From CAZQQN01 sp964549595 (GTDB taxonomy: Bacteria > Bacteroidota > Bacteroidia > CAILMK01 > CAYYUA01): a stretch of DNA of 64,000 bases. Under the pieces are notes generated by a model, which was not told where the DNA came from, ran no database searches, and saw nothing but the letters and a program-made list of their open reading frames with translations. The position numbers and the translations under genes were made by a program. The stretch is from positions 1 to 64,000 of the forward strand of contig CAZJWK010000004.1 in NCBI GenBank assembly GCA_964549595.1. The letters are read 5' to 3'. Shown in pieces: positions 44,660-54,643 of the stretch (the first letter of the stretch is position 1; every line of letters starts with the position of its first letter).

Positions 44660-45415
44660 ATGAAAAAAGCTGAAATCCAATTTAACCATGAGTCTTTTGA
44701 ACTTGATTTTGCCGATTTTATTGATATTTCGATTGGTATCAGGAAGGCGGATAATGTCAATGCCTTTTTCTTACCGAATCCGGCATTTGAAACCGTAAAA
44801 GCGGGAGATTTCATCGGGGATGTCAACCAGGGAGGAAGTTGCAACGTAGAGAATATCGCCATTAGCCCCCACGGTAATGGTACTCATACGGAGTGTTTAG
44901 GCCATATTAGCAAGGAAAAACATTTGCTTGATGATTGTTTGCAGGAGTACCATTTTTTAGCAAGCCTCATTACTGTAAATTTAACAGAAAACAGCACCCA
45001 TAAATGGCTAAGTGAGGAAAGTTTACACAATGCGTTGAGCAAAATAAACGGTGAATTTGAGGCACTAATCGTTCGAACAACCCCAAATCCTGCTTACAAG
45101 AAAAATTGCGTTTATTCCGGAAAACAACCTCCTTACATCACAGAAAATGGAATGAAACTGATTAAAAAAACCGGTATCAATCACCTTTTGGTTGACCTGC
45201 CTTCCCTTGACCATGAAGAAAATCCGGACTTACCAGCACATCATGCTTTTTTTGAATACCCGGAAAACCCTAAAACCGAAAACACCGTTACAGAAATGGT
45301 TTACATCCCTGATAATGTTGCCGATGGCATTTACCTTTTAAATTTACAGGTAATAAGCCTGGAAAGTGATGCAAGCCCCTGCAAACCCATCCTTTATCAC
45401 CTCACTAAAAAGTAA
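44660..45415 (+). CDS. Cyclase-family hydrolase (kynurenine formamidase-like fold)
   Basis: The 251-residue protein has the metal-binding motif SPHGNGTHTECLGHIS (about 70-85), a form of HxGTHxD/E, and a late conserved block NHLLVDLPSLDHEENPDLPAHHAFF with further candidate ligands. Cyclase-family enzymes are Mn/Zn-dependent hydrolases; substrates range from formylkynurenine to arylformamides. No tryptophan catabolism genes are nearby, so the substrate cannot be named. Probably cotranscribed with hemW. Confidence 0.85.
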   Translation: MKKAEIQFNHESFELDFADFIDISIGIRKADNVNAFFLPNPAFETVKAGDFIGDVNQGGSCNVENIAISPHGNGTHTECLGHISKEKHLLDDCLQEYHFLASLITVNLTENSTHKWLSEESLHNALSKINGEFEALIVRTTPNPAYKKNCVYSGKQPPYITENGMKLIKKTGINHLLVDLPSLDHEENPDLPAHHAFFEYPENPKTENTVTEMVYIPDNVADGIYLLNLQVISLESDASPCKPILYHLTKK

Positions 45416-45677
45416 GGGTTTTTACCCCTTAAAAGGCACTTGGATTATCAGGAGCCAATTTAACGGATAAAATCAAAGGTTAAAAGCAACTTTTGGCCTT
45501 TTAAATCGTTTCTTACTTAGCGACTAATTTTGCGTTGAGGGTCTTAAATTTTTGAAACCTTTAACCATAAAAAATTTTTATGATTAGGGGGTTACTAAAT
45601 TAATGCCCGATAAGGTAGTGTATTAAAACGAATACCTAAACGAGCTTTAGTAATTCCGGCAACAAAAAACAGAGCCA

Positions 45678-48359
45678 ATGAGAAAATTTCAGCAGGTTTT
45701 ATGGTTTTTACCCATATTCATTATCGCTTTCACTTCTGAAAGTAAAGCAACGCATAATAGAGCTGGCGAAATCACATTTGAACACATTGAACGTTATACG
45801 TACGAAATAACCCTAATCACTTATACCAATCCCAATAGTCCCCCTGATAGACCAACCTTGACGGTTGAATGGGGTGACGGTTCCAAAAGTGAGGTGAGCA
45901 GGGACCGGATTGACAAAAATATTGGTAAAAACAATCAGCATCCGGTTCAAAAAAATGTTTACAAAGGCAGGCACAGCTATGATGGTCCTGGCACTTACAC
46001 CATTCGAATGCGCGACCAAAACCGGGTGAAAGATATCATTAACATGACCAACTCGGTTAATACGGCTTTTTATGTGGAAACCAAACTTTCCATTTTCGCA
46101 AGCGGACTGGGGCATAATAATTCGCCCGTTTTGTTGCAGCCTCCTGTTGACTACGCTCAAACTAACGAGGTTTATGTGCATTATCCCAACGCCTATGATG
46201 TGGACGGTGATAGCCTGGCTTATTCCCTGGTGCCTCCAAAGCGGGATTTCCAGGAAGAAGTAAATGGTTATTATGAGCCTTATGCCAAAAATAAATTTTC
46301 CATAGATTCAGTGACCGGCCGTTTAGAATGGGATTATCCGGATTCCACCGGCATTTATAACATAGCCATTAAAGTTGAGGAGTTTCGCGAAGGGAATAAA
46401 ATCGGTGAAGTGATTCGAGACATGCAAATAATCGTCACTGAAGGCAAAAACAAAAGGCCCAATATTGTAAAACCGGAATTCACCGATACCTGCGTAGAAG
46501 CCGGAGAAAATATTAATTTAAACGTTCCCATTAAAGCAGTGGATACCAATCCTAAACAAACTTATTTCCCCCCGCATGATGTGACACTTTCTGCGACAGG
46601 GGGTCCTTTTGAAGTCAAAAAAACGAAAGCTACATTTAAAGAAAATACGGAAAGCAACATTGTCAACAGCAATTTTTCATGGCAAATCAGTTGCAGCCAT
46701 ATCAGGAAATTCCCTTACAGAGTAGTCTTTAAAGCCAAAGATGACCATCCTGTGGCCCCTTTAGCAGACCTCCGGCATTTGGATATAAAAGTTATTGGCC
46801 CCGAACCTAAAAACCTTACCTCAGATCCTAAGCCTAAGGGCATTAAGCTTGATTGGGATTTGCCAAGTTGTAAAAATGTAAGAGGCTTTAGAATTTACAG
46901 AAGGATTGATACCTCCTCCTGGAATCCAAGCTATTGTGAAAATGGTGTGCCACCTTATACCGGCTTTAAGGAGATAAAAACATTACCCGGTAAGGATAAA
47001 ACGTCCTTTTTTGACCAAAATGTAGTCCCCGGTGCAGTGTATTGCTATCGTGTAACCGGCCTGTACCGGAATGAAGGGAAGCACAAGTTAGTGGAAGGTT
47101 ATGCCTCTAACGAAACCTGTGCCAGGTTAAAAAAGGATGTGCCCGTTATCACGCATGTAGATGTCCGCAAAACCAGTGAAAACGAAGGCACAATTTTTAT
47201 TGATTGGACCAAACCGGAAGAGGTGGATTCAAATACTTATGAACCCCCCTACAAGTATGAAATTTATCATTCTACCAATTTAAGGGGCGGACCCTCCGAA
47301 AAAGTAAAAACGGTGGATAGTATTCCTTCTTACCAGGCATTGGTTAGCAATACAGCCGATACCATCTTTTACGATTCTGCCCTTAATACCAAGAAAAATC
47401 CTTATTCTTACAACATTAAATTTTATGGGAGTTCAGACTCCAGTGAAGTCTTTATCGGGTCTTCGCGGGTCAATTCATCTGTTTACTTAAACATCCGGCC
47501 GGATCATAAATCACTGATCTTATCATGGAATGAAAATGTCCTTTGGAAAAATCGGGAATACGTTATTTTCAGAAAACATTATGATTCCGGACAATATAGA
47601 ATCTATGACACGACCAAGAAACAAAGGTATCCGGATACCAATCTGGTTAAGGATTCCACTTATTGTTATTATGTAAAGTCTATTGGTGCCTTTACAGCCC
47701 CTGGTTTTCCGAAGCCCATCATAAACCATTCACAAAAATCCTGTGAGGAGCCAATAGATACTATAGCCCCCTGTCCGCCGGAAATAGATGGACAATCTGT
47801 TTGTAATATCAAAGAAAATCACCTTCAGTGGAATAAACCTTTCTGCGAAAAGGACAGCAGTGTGGTAGGTTACAAAGTTTATTTCAGAAACCATAAGGGA
47901 AAATCTTTTCAACTTTTGAGTGCTATTAATACCGGAGACAAAACCGATTACGAGGATCAGCGTGATACCCTTAATTACTCCCTGGCAGGCTGTTACGCGG
48001 TCAGCGCGGTGGACCCCTATGGCAATGAAAGCCGGTTAAGCAACTTTATTTGCGTTGACAATTGCCCGAGGTATAGGCTGCCCAATACCTTTACCCCTAA
48101 TGGGGACGGAAAAAATGATTTTTTCAGGCCTTACCCGGACTGGCAGTTTGTGAAACGGATTAACCTGAAAATCTTCAATAGATGGGGAAACTTAGTCTAT
48201 AAAACCTCAGATCCGGATTTCAAATGGGACGGAACCGATTATGAATCCGGGAAAAAACTGAGTCCGGGAACTTATTATTATGAAATCGAAATATTTCAAA
48301 TCTATCTTGATGGACTTCAATCCGAATCCCAAAGTGGAACAATTAAAATGATTCATTAA
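45678..48359 (+). CDS. Large T9SS cargo protein with fibronectin-like repeats and type B (gliding-associated) C-terminal domain
   Basis: The 893-residue protein has a signal peptide (1-25) and HNRAGEITFEHIERYTYEITL at the mature N-terminus, then PKD-like and at least three fibronectin type III-like repeats (about 390-790; repeated IKLDWDLPSCKNVRGFRIYRR, TIFIDWTKPEEVDSN, HLQWNKPFCEKDSSVVGYKVYFR). The end (about 795-893: LPNTFTPNGDGKNDFFRPY, IFNRWGNLVYKT, WDGT, LSPGTYYYEIE) is the CHU_C/gliding-motility-associated type B sorting domain recognised by the T9SS. It is predicted to be exported to the cell surface, perhaps as an adhesin. ribE follows after nine bases. Confidence 0.9.
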   Translation: MRKFQQVLWFLPIFIIAFTSESKATHNRAGEITFEHIERYTYEITLITYTNPNSPPDRPTLTVEWGDGSKSEVSRDRIDKNIGKNNQHPVQKNVYKGRHSYDGPGTYTIRMRDQNRVKDIINMTNSVNTAFYVETKLSIFASGLGHNNSPVLLQPPVDYAQTNEVYVHYPNAYDVDGDSLAYSLVPPKRDFQEEVNGYYEPYAKNKFSIDSVTGRLEWDYPDSTGIYNIAIKVEEFREGNKIGEVIRDMQIIVTEGKNKRPNIVKPEFTDTCVEAGENINLNVPIKAVDTNPKQTYFPPHDVTLSATGGPFEVKKTKATFKENTESNIVNSNFSWQISCSHIRKFPYRVVFKAKDDHPVAPLADLRHLDIKVIGPEPKNLTSDPKPKGIKLDWDLPSCKNVRGFRIYRRIDTSSWNPSYCENGVPPYTGFKEIKTLPGKDKTSFFDQNVVPGAVYCYRVTGLYRNEGKHKLVEGYASNETCARLKKDVPVITHVDVRKTSENEGTIFIDWTKPEEVDSNTYEPPYKYEIYHSTNLRGGPSEKVKTVDSIPSYQALVSNTADTIFYDSALNTKKNPYSYNIKFYGSSDSSEVFIGSSRVNSSVYLNIRPDHKSLILSWNENVLWKNREYVIFRKHYDSGQYRIYDTTKKQRYPDTNLVKDSTYCYYVKSIGAFTAPGFPKPIINHSQKSCEEPIDTIAPCPPEIDGQSVCNIKENHLQWNKPFCEKDSSVVGYKVYFRNHKGKSFQLLSAINTGDKTDYEDQRDTLNYSLAGCYAVSAVDPYGNESRLSNFICVDNCPRYRLPNTFTPNGDGKNDFFRPYPDWQFVKRINLKIFNRWGNLVYKTSDPDFKWDGTDYESGKKLSPGTYYYEIEIFQIYLDGLQSESQSGTIKMIH

Positions 48360-48368
48360 AAGAGGACC

Positions 48369-48980
48369 ATGTTCGGAGGTATTGTAGAAGGGCTGGGAAA
48401 GGTTCTGGCCGTTCGCGAAAACGGAACAAGCAAAATTTTTCAAATACAATCCCCTTTTAAAGAAAGCCTTGAAGCAGGCCAAAGTCTTGCTCATAACGGG
48501 GTTTGTTTAACAGTAGAAACTTACGAAAACAGGAAATACCAAATAAACGTCATCAGGGAATCACTACTTAAAAGTAACCTTGATTCCTTAGAAACCGGCT
48601 CCTTAATCAATTTAGAAAGAAGCTTGACCCTGGGAAGTTACGTGGATGGTCACCTGGTACAAGGGCATGTAGACGGAACAGGTCAATGTTTTGAAATCAT
48701 TAACAATAACGGAAGTTGGGTTTTTGGTTTTGAATTTAATGCCAGGTTCGCCGGTCTGTTGGTAGAGAAGGGCGCTATAACCATAAACGGCGTTAGCCTT
48801 ACGGCGCATGAAGTCGGCCAATCAGTCTTTTACGTCTCCATTATCCCCTACACTTTCTACCACACCAATTTTCAATACCTCCAAAAAGGGGATTACGTTA
48901 ACCTTGAGTTTGACCTGATCGGGAAATACGTGGAAAGGTTAGGTACTTTCAACAATACACGGCCTCCGGAGGCCCAATAA
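48369..48980 (+). CDS. ribE: Riboflavin synthase alpha chain
   Basis: Riboflavin synthase dismutates two lumazine molecules into riboflavin. The 203-residue protein shows the two related barrel halves: MFGGIVEGLGKV and NGVCLTVE in the N half, and LVEKGAITINGVSLTA with HLVQGHVDGTG in the middle and C half. The stop codon abuts the obg stop on the other strand, with no gap. A perfect 14-bp palindrome lies in its last codons. ribH is at 7766 in this window. Confidence 0.95.
   Translation: MFGGIVEGLGKVLAVRENGTSKIFQIQSPFKESLEAGQSLAHNGVCLTVETYENRKYQINVIRESLLKSNLDSLETGSLINLERSLTLGSYVDGHLVQGHVDGTGQCFEIINNNGSWVFGFEFNARFAGLLVEKGAITINGVSLTAHEVGQSVFYVSIIPYTFYHTNFQYLQKGDYVNLEFDLIGKYVERLGTFNNTRPPEAQ
48961..48974. 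repeat. Perfect 14-bp palindrome at the ribE/obg junction
   Basis: GGCCTCCGGAGGCC is fully self-complementary and GC-rich in a low-GC region, ending four bases before the ribE stop and seven before the obg stop. It may help separate the convergent transcripts, or may be constrained by the coding sequence (RPPEAQ). Confidence 0.4.
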
Positions 48981-50000
48981 TCAAGAAATTTTACTTTTTA
49001 CTTCGGAGTCCTGTTGTAATTTCTGCCATAACAATTCCTTTAACTCGGAAATGCCATTTCCTTTCGCAGATGAAATAAAAATATACGGAATATCCGAGGG
49101 AAGGGCTTTCTCCAGCTGCTTTTTCAGTTCATCATCCAACAAATCAGCTTTGGTAATGGCCAAAACCTTTTTCTTATCCAATAAACCCGGATCATAGTGA
49201 TTCAATTCATTGCATAAAGCCTGGTAATCCTCATTAATGGTCAGGGATTCAGCGGATATTAAAAACAATAAGATCGCATTCCGTTCTAAGTGCCTAAGAA
49301 ACCTTGAACCCTTACCCCTTCCCTTGTGAGAACCTTCTATTAAACCTGGTAAATCAGCCGCTACAAAAGAATTAAAATCCCCGTGAAAAACTACACCCAG
49401 ATTCGGCGTGACAGTGGTAAAAGGATATGATGCTACCTCAGGCTTAGCCTCAGTAAGGACCGAAAGCAAAGTGGATTTCCCTGCATTGGGATAGCCAACA
49501 AAACCCACATCCGCTAATAACTTAAGTTCAAATATTTTCCAATTAATTTCTCCTTCGCCACCAAATTCAGCCATTTCAGGGGATTGGTTTGTTGAGTCCT
49601 TAAAGTGGTGATTACCTCGTCCACCTTCACCCCCATGGGCCACCACAAGAGTATCTGAATCTTTATAGAGCTCACCCAAATATTTCTCGGAATCAGCTTC
49701 TTTTACGACAGTACCAAGGGGCACGTCTAAATAAAGGTCTTCCCCTTGTTTGCCGGACTGGTTTTTAATGCCTCCATTTTCTCCATTCCCTGCTACTACA
49801 TGTTTACGGTATCGCAAATGAAGCAATGTCCAATATTGGCTATTACCTCTTAAAATGACATGGCCTCCCCTGCCACCATCACCCCCATCAGGTCCCCCTT
49901 TAGGCACATACTTTTCCCGGTGAAAATGGGAAATTCCATTTCCGCCATCCCCGGCTCGACAGCAAACCCGAACATGATCGATAAAATTATGCTGAACCAT
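48981..50000 (-). CDS. obgE: Obg-family GTPase CgtA/ObgE
   Basis: The 339-residue GTPase takes part in 50S ribosome assembly and stress response. The N-terminal glycine-rich Obg domain (about 1-158) contains GGDGGRGGHVILRG; the G domain has GYPNAGKST (about 167-175), TTVTPNLGV, DLPGLIEG and KADLL. The C-terminal OCT domain is short or absent, as in many Bacteroidota. adk starts 34 bases upstream on the same strand. Confidence 0.96.
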   Translation of the reverse strand: MVQHNFIDHVRVCCRAGDGGNGISHFHREKYVPKGGPDGGDGGRGGHVILRGNSQYWTLLHLRYRKHVVAGNGENGGIKNQSGKQGEDLYLDVPLGTVVKEADSEKYLGELYKDSDTLVVAHGGEGGRGNHHFKDSTNQSPEMAEFGGEGEINWKIFELKLLADVGFVGYPNAGKSTLLSVLTEAKPEVASYPFTTVTPNLGVVFHGDFNSFVAADLPGLIEGSHKGRGKGSRFLRHLERNAILLFLISAESLTINEDYQALCNELNHYDPGLLDKKKVLAITKADLLDDELKKQLEKALPSDIPYIFISSAKGNGISELKELLWQKLQQDSEVKSKIS

Positions 50001-50034
50001 TCCTCCAATTTAAACCCAGAGCGAGTATTATTAC

Positions 50035-50622
50035 TTAAGCTTTTTTCTCCTTTAATTGGTTAATAACCGCCTTAATCCTTTCAAAGATCTCTTCAATTTC
50101 TCCTACACCTTTTACTGGAAAAAATTTCCCCTGGTCTTCATAATACTCGGCTAAAGGTGCTGTTTTTTCTTCATATTCCTGAATTCGGTTTCGGATAACA
50201 TTTTCATCGGTGTCATCACTTCTTCCGGAGGATTTTCCCCTTTCCATCAAGCGCTTAACAAGCTCATCTTCCGGAACCTGTAAAGCAATCAGCCCGTCTA
50301 CGTTAATTCCGTACCTTTCCATCAATTTGTCCAAAGCCTCGGCTTGAGCCTTGGTCCTTGGAAAACCATCAAAAATGAATCCCTTCGCATCTTGATGGGC
50401 CTGTAATTGCTGCTCGATCATGCCGACCACGACTTCATCGGGGACCAATTTTCCCTCATCAATCAGAGATTTTGCCTTAAGGCCAAGCTGAGTCCCCTCC
50501 GAAATTTCTTTCCTCAATAGATCGCCTGTAGCCAGGTGCACCAGGTTAAAGGCTTCAATCATTTTTTCTGATTGGGTACCTTTCCCGGCTCCGGGTGGGC
50601 CGAATAAAACGATGTTTAGCAT
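50035..50622 (-). CDS. adk: Adenylate kinase
   Basis: Adk interconverts ATP and AMP with two ADP. The P-loop is GPPGAGKGT (8-16), the AMP site contains ATGDLLRKEI and FIFDGFPRT, and the short LID domain is about 120-145 (MERGKSSGRSDDTDEN) without zinc cysteines, as in the short-type enzymes. Length 195. Adjacent to hpt with a one-base gap, joining purine salvage to nucleotide balance in one transcript. Confidence 0.97.
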   Translation of the reverse strand: MLNIVLFGPPGAGKGTQSEKMIEAFNLVHLATGDLLRKEISEGTQLGLKAKSLIDEGKLVPDEVVVGMIEQQLQAHQDAKGFIFDGFPRTKAQAEALDKLMERYGINVDGLIALQVPEDELVKRLMERGKSSGRSDDTDENVIRNRIQEYEEKTAPLAEYYEDQGKFFPVKGVGEIEEIFERIKAVINQLKEKKA

Positions 50623-50623
50623 C

Positions 50624-51166
50624 TTAGTGAGCTTTTTGTTTGTAAATACTTTTAAGATTCCTTCCTAATTGATCATAATCCAACCCGTAACCCACAATAA
50701 AAAAATTTGGGATTTCAAAACCCACATAATCAGGCTCGAGGGGTTCTACCAAAGCCTCTCTTTTAAAAGTTAAGGTGGCTACGTGTATGCTAAAAGGGTT
50801 ATAACGGCTTATATCAGCTTTGAGTTTATTAATGGTTTTACCTGTATCCACAATGTCCTCCAAAATAATAATGGGCCTGTTTTCTACGGAGTGATTAAAA
50901 CCAATAAGGGTTTTTACCTGGCCCGTTGAATGCATGGCTTCATAGGAAGAAACTTTCACAAATTCAATTTCACAGAAAAAGTCAAGGGAGCGGATCAAAT
51001 CTGCGGCAAAGAGGAAAGAACCGTTCAGGATACTTACAAAAACCGGATTTTTATCTGAAAAATCTTTATTTAATTGATCAGCTAAGGCTTTAACCTGCTT
51101 CTGTATTTGATCTTCATCCAGGTACAACTGGAAAACCTTGTCGTGTAGCGTGACCTCCTTAACCAT
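50624..51166 (-). CDS. hpt: Hypoxanthine phosphoribosyltransferase
   Basis: The enzyme salvages hypoxanthine (and often guanine) with PRPP. The PRPP-binding signature IIILEDIVDTGKTI (about 99-112), FVSILNGSFLFAADLIRSL (about 43-61) and FIVGYGLDYDQLGRN near the C terminus are all present. Length 180 is normal. It is immediately before adk in the same operon. Confidence 0.96.
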   Translation of the reverse strand: MVKEVTLHDKVFQLYLDEDQIQKQVKALADQLNKDFSDKNPVFVSILNGSFLFAADLIRSLDFFCEIEFVKVSSYEAMHSTGQVKTLIGFNHSVENRPIIILEDIVDTGKTINKLKADISRYNPFSIHVATLTFKREALVEPLEPDYVGFEIPNFFIVGYGLDYDQLGRNLKSIYKQKAH

Positions 51167-51274
51167 AAAGCCTAATTTCTAAACATTAAAAGTAATTAAC
51201 AGTGACAAAGTGTAAATAACGCAGGCAAGTTTAACTGAAAAAATTGAGTGGTTTTATTAAAGGAAGATAAAAGC

Positions 51275-52591
51275 TCACAATTTCTGAGTGAGATTATTAG
51301 CCCGTTTTTGCATTAACTCTTCAATTTCCTCTGCCTCTATGGGAATATGAGCCATCAAATCATACGGTTCATTTTCAGTAACCATTAAATCATTTTCGAT
51401 CCTCACCCCAATTCCTTCTTCGTGAATGTAAATACCAGGTTCACAAGTAAAAACCATGCCTGGCTCTATCACCTTGTTGCGATCAGGGACATCATGGACA
51501 TCCAATCCCATATGGTGAGAAACGCCATGAGGAAAATACCTTTTGTAAGGGGGATTATGATTTTTTCCAACATTAATCTGGTCACGGCTTAATACGTTTA
51601 GCTTAACCAATTCCTCTTCTACAAGTCCGGCCACCTCTTCTTGGTATTCTTTCAGCTTAATACCGGGCTTCAATTTTGACCTGGCTTGATTAAAAACCCT
51701 TAGGACAGCATTATACACTTCTTTTTGCCTGGCCGTGAATTGACCGTTTACTGGAATAACCCTGGACATGTCCGAGGCATAATTTCCGTAGGTAGCCCCG
51801 AAGTCAAAAAGGATTGAATCCCCATCATGGCAACGATGGTCATTGGTGATGTAATGAAGTACACAAGCATTTTTACCGGAGGCCACAATGGGATCATAGG
51901 AATGCCCTTCGGACCCGTTTCTAATAAATTCATGGGTAATTTCGGCTTCGATCTCATATTCCCAAACCCCCGGTTCAACAAACCCTAAAACCCTTTCAAA
52001 GGCGGATTTGGTAATATCGCAGGCTTTCTGGATATACTGAATTTCGATATCCTTTTTGACCCGGCGAAGGTCCTTCATAATAGGCGCTGAACGCTCCAGG
52101 TGATGACCTGGGTAATCACTCTGAATTGTCCTGGCAAAGCGTAAATCCTTATAGGGCACATCGGATTTATACCGGTCATGCTCATTAAGATTGACGTAAC
52201 AACATTCTGCATTGTTCATCAATAGAGGGAAAATATTGTCAAAATCCTCTAACCAAAAAACAGTCTGGATCCCGGAGATTTCGGTCGCCTTTTCTTTGGT
52301 CAGCTTCTCACCTTCCCAGGTAGCAATAACTTCATCTGTTTTTCGAAGGAATAGCATTTCCCGGTTCTGCTCCGATGGATGATCAGGAAACAGGACCAAA
52401 ATGCTTTCTTCCTGATCAATACCGGAAAGGTAAAACAGGTCTGAATTTTGTCGGAAGGGATATACCTGATCGGCTGTTTTGGGCATCAGGTCATTAGATT
52501 GAAAAACAGCTAAAGCGTTGGGCTTTAATTGACTTGAAAACCTTTTACGGTTATCAACAAAAAAATCGGTAGGAAATTGTCGGTAGCGCAT
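51275..52591 (-). CDS. pepP: Xaa-Pro aminopeptidase (aminopeptidase P, M24B)
   Basis: Removes N-terminal residues before proline. The 438-residue protein has an N-terminal creatinase-like domain (about 1-170) and a pita-bread M24 catalytic domain with the metal ligands in DFGATYGNYASDMSR (two Asp), HGVSHHMGLDVHD (His), CEPGIYI (Glu) and GVRIENDLMV (Glu). All ligands are visible, so the enzyme looks active. Cytoplasmic: no signal peptide. Confidence 0.95.
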   Translation of the reverse strand: MRYRQFPTDFFVDNRKRFSSQLKPNALAVFQSNDLMPKTADQVYPFRQNSDLFYLSGIDQEESILVLFPDHPSEQNREMLFLRKTDEVIATWEGEKLTKEKATEISGIQTVFWLEDFDNIFPLLMNNAECCYVNLNEHDRYKSDVPYKDLRFARTIQSDYPGHHLERSAPIMKDLRRVKKDIEIQYIQKACDITKSAFERVLGFVEPGVWEYEIEAEITHEFIRNGSEGHSYDPIVASGKNACVLHYITNDHRCHDGDSILFDFGATYGNYASDMSRVIPVNGQFTARQKEVYNAVLRVFNQARSKLKPGIKLKEYQEEVAGLVEEELVKLNVLSRDQINVGKNHNPPYKRYFPHGVSHHMGLDVHDVPDRNKVIEPGMVFTCEPGIYIHEEGIGVRIENDLMVTENEPYDLMAHIPIEAEEIEELMQKRANNLTQKL

Positions 52592-52643
52592 AGCACTTTT
52601 TTAATTTCAAAACAAGCTCCCCCATTGGTTTAATTTAAATAGG

Positions 52644-54038
52644 TCATTTATTGACCATTTCCCCGGGTTTAACCCAATTATCGAACTGTGCCTCCGTAAG
52701 CATCCCCAACTCAACGGAAGCTTCTTTAAGGGTTTTCCCTTCATTATAGGCTTTTTTAGCAATTTTGGCTGCATTATCATACCCTATATGGGTATTCAAA
52801 GCCGTTACAAGCATCAACGAATTGTCAAGATGCATTTGAATTCTTTCATGATTCGGCTCAATACCCCTGGCACATCTTTCTTCAAAAGCCTTACAGGCAT
52901 CCCCTATTAACCGTGCGGAGTTCAGCACGTTAAAGGCGATCATAGGCTTGAACACATTCAATTCAAATTGCCCACTCATTCCTCCGGTATTAACAGCCAC
53001 ATCATTACCCAAAACCTGAGCACTAACCATAGTCAGCGCCTCCGGCTGGGTTGGATTTACTTTGCCGGGCATAATGGATGAACCGGGCTCATTAGCTGGA
53101 ATCACTACCTCTCCGATACCACATCGTGGGCCTGAGGCCAGCATCCGTATATCATTACCGATTTTCATTAAGCTTGTGGCTACCCTTTTCAATGCCCCTG
53201 AGAGTTCTACCATTGCATCATGGGCTGCCAAAGCTTCAAATTTGTTCCCGGCTGTTCTAAAGGGCAGGCCGGTAAACTCAGCAATTTTCTCGGCCACTTT
53301 AATGTCGTAATTCTCGGGGCTATTCAACCCCGTTCCCACAGCGGTACCCCCCAACGCAATTTCTGAAACGGATTTTAATGCTTCATTAACAGCTTGAATA
53401 CCATGATCCAATTGAGTGACATAACCTGAAAATTCCTGCCCCAGGGTTAAAGGGGTGGCATCCATGAAGTGGGTGCGTCCAATTTTTACCACATTTTCAA
53501 AATCACTGGACTTTTTGGCAAGCGTGTCCTTTAGCTGCTCCAGACCCGGCAATGTCCGGTTTATTACCAATTGATAAGCAGCAATGTGCATGGCGGTTGG
53601 AAAGGTATCATTGGAAGACTGGGATTTATTGACATCATCATTGGGATGAAGCACCTTGTCTGAATCTTCCAGGCTTCCCCCGTTCAACACATGACCCCGA
53701 TTAGCCACTACTTCATTAACATTCATGTTGGATTGGGTTCCGGACCCTGTTTGCCAAACTACTAAGGGAAATTGATCATCAAGTTCCCCCCTTAAAATTT
53801 CATCACAAACCTGTTCAATAAGCTTAGCTTTATTGGACTCAAGCACGCCAAGCTCCTTATTGGTCAAAGCAGCAGCCTTTTTAAGAATGGCAAAGCCCTT
53901 AATAATGTCAGATGGCATTTTATCACCGGCATCACCAATCGGAAAATTATGATATGACCGTTGGGTTTGGGCTCCCCAATACCGAGCCGAAGGGACCTGA
54001 ACTTCACCTAAACTGTCACTTTCCTTCCGGTAATCCAT
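52644..54038 (-). CDS. fumC: Class II fumarate hydratase
   Basis: FumC hydrates fumarate to malate in the citric-acid cycle. Signatures: [19 protein letters not shown] (about 97-115), [13 protein letters not shown] (about 138-150), [20 protein letters not shown], and the family signature [15 protein letters not shown] (about 316-330). Length 464 is normal. DUF2480 lies 42 bases upstream on the same strand. Confidence 0.97.
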   Translation of the reverse strand: MDYRKESDSLGEVQVPSARYWGAQTQRSYHNFPIGDAGDKMPSDIIKGFAILKKAAALTNKELGVLESNKAKLIEQVCDEILRGELDDQFPLVVWQTGSGTQSNMNVNEVVANRGHVLNGGSLEDSDKVLHPNDDVNKSQSSNDTFPTAMHIAAYQLVINRTLPGLEQLKDTLAKKSSDFENVVKIGRTHFMDATPLTLGQEFSGYVTQLDHGIQAVNEALKSVSEIALGGTAVGTGLNSPENYDIKVAEKIAEFTGLPFRTAGNKFEALAAHDAMVELSGALKRVATSLMKIGNDIRMLASGPRCGIGEVVIPANEPGSSIMPGKVNPTQPEALTMVSAQVLGNDVAVNTGGMSGQFELNVFKPMIAFNVLNSARLIGDACKAFEERCARGIEPNHERIQMHLDNSLMLVTALNTHIGYDNAAKIAKKAYNEGKTLKEASVELGMLTEAQFDNWVKPGEMVNK

Positions 54039-54080
54039 TTGTTTGGCTTTGCCTTGTGAAGTTTGTTATTACTTACTTAT

Positions 54081-54620
54081 TTAATTTGCCGCAGTAGCAC
54101 TCCGTCTGGATTTGGGCTTTTTATACACCGGAACGGTAGAACAGGGTTCACCATACATAATACTTGTCACATAAGGTTGAAGCATTTGGGTGAGGTGCAC
54201 AAATGCGCCATTCGGAATGGTTTTATCCCCACAACCTTTTATGACAATCTTTCCTTCATTATAGTACTCCGGGTCAATGTTTTGCTCTAAGTTATCCTTA
54301 AAAATCTGATTGAGAGCGGCATCGGCATTGCCAAAATAAACAGCCTCGGCATAAGGAGAAACCTTAGAAGCCACGGTCATAAAAGCCCAGACAGGGACAA
54401 TGGCATCATTGGAGCAAAAAACATGAACCAGTTCCCCTTCATACTGACTCCAATCATGGTTCTTAACAGCCTCTTTAAAATCTTTTTCTTTTAAAATTAA
54501 TCCCTGATAAAGCCAATCTTTTAAATCAAAGGGTTTTAAATTTTTTTCAGGAGCATATTCCCCGAGATCAATGGTGGTAAGGGGGCTCTTTTCTACTTTA
54601 TTTTTTATCGCTTCTGCCAT
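54081..54620 (-). CDS. DUF2480 family protein
   Basis: The 179-residue protein (using the ATG at 54620; a TTG nine bases upstream is an alternative) matches DUF2480, a family largely restricted to Bacteroidota. Conserved stretches are FDLKDWLYQGLILKEKDFK, VHVFCSNDAIVPVWAFM, KIVIKGCGDKTIPNGAFVHLT and SIMYGEPCSTVPVYK. It holds three cysteines in these blocks. The function is unknown. It is sandwiched between ppiD-like and fumC genes in one co-directional run. Confidence 0.88.
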   Translation of the reverse strand: MAEAIKNKVEKSPLTTIDLGEYAPEKNLKPFDLKDWLYQGLILKEKDFKEAVKNHDWSQYEGELVHVFCSNDAIVPVWAFMTVASKVSPYAEAVYFGNADAALNQIFKDNLEQNIDPEYYNEGKIVIKGCGDKTIPNGAFVHLTQMLQPYVTSIMYGEPCSTVPVYKKPKSRRSATAAN

Positions 54621-54643
54621 ATTTACCAAACTTTTTGATTCAA

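Noticed and set aside
45545..45590. A/T-rich near-palindrome before the large T9SS type B gene
   Set aside because: The match CATAAAAAA/TTTTTATG is low complexity and expected by chance in A/T-rich DNA.
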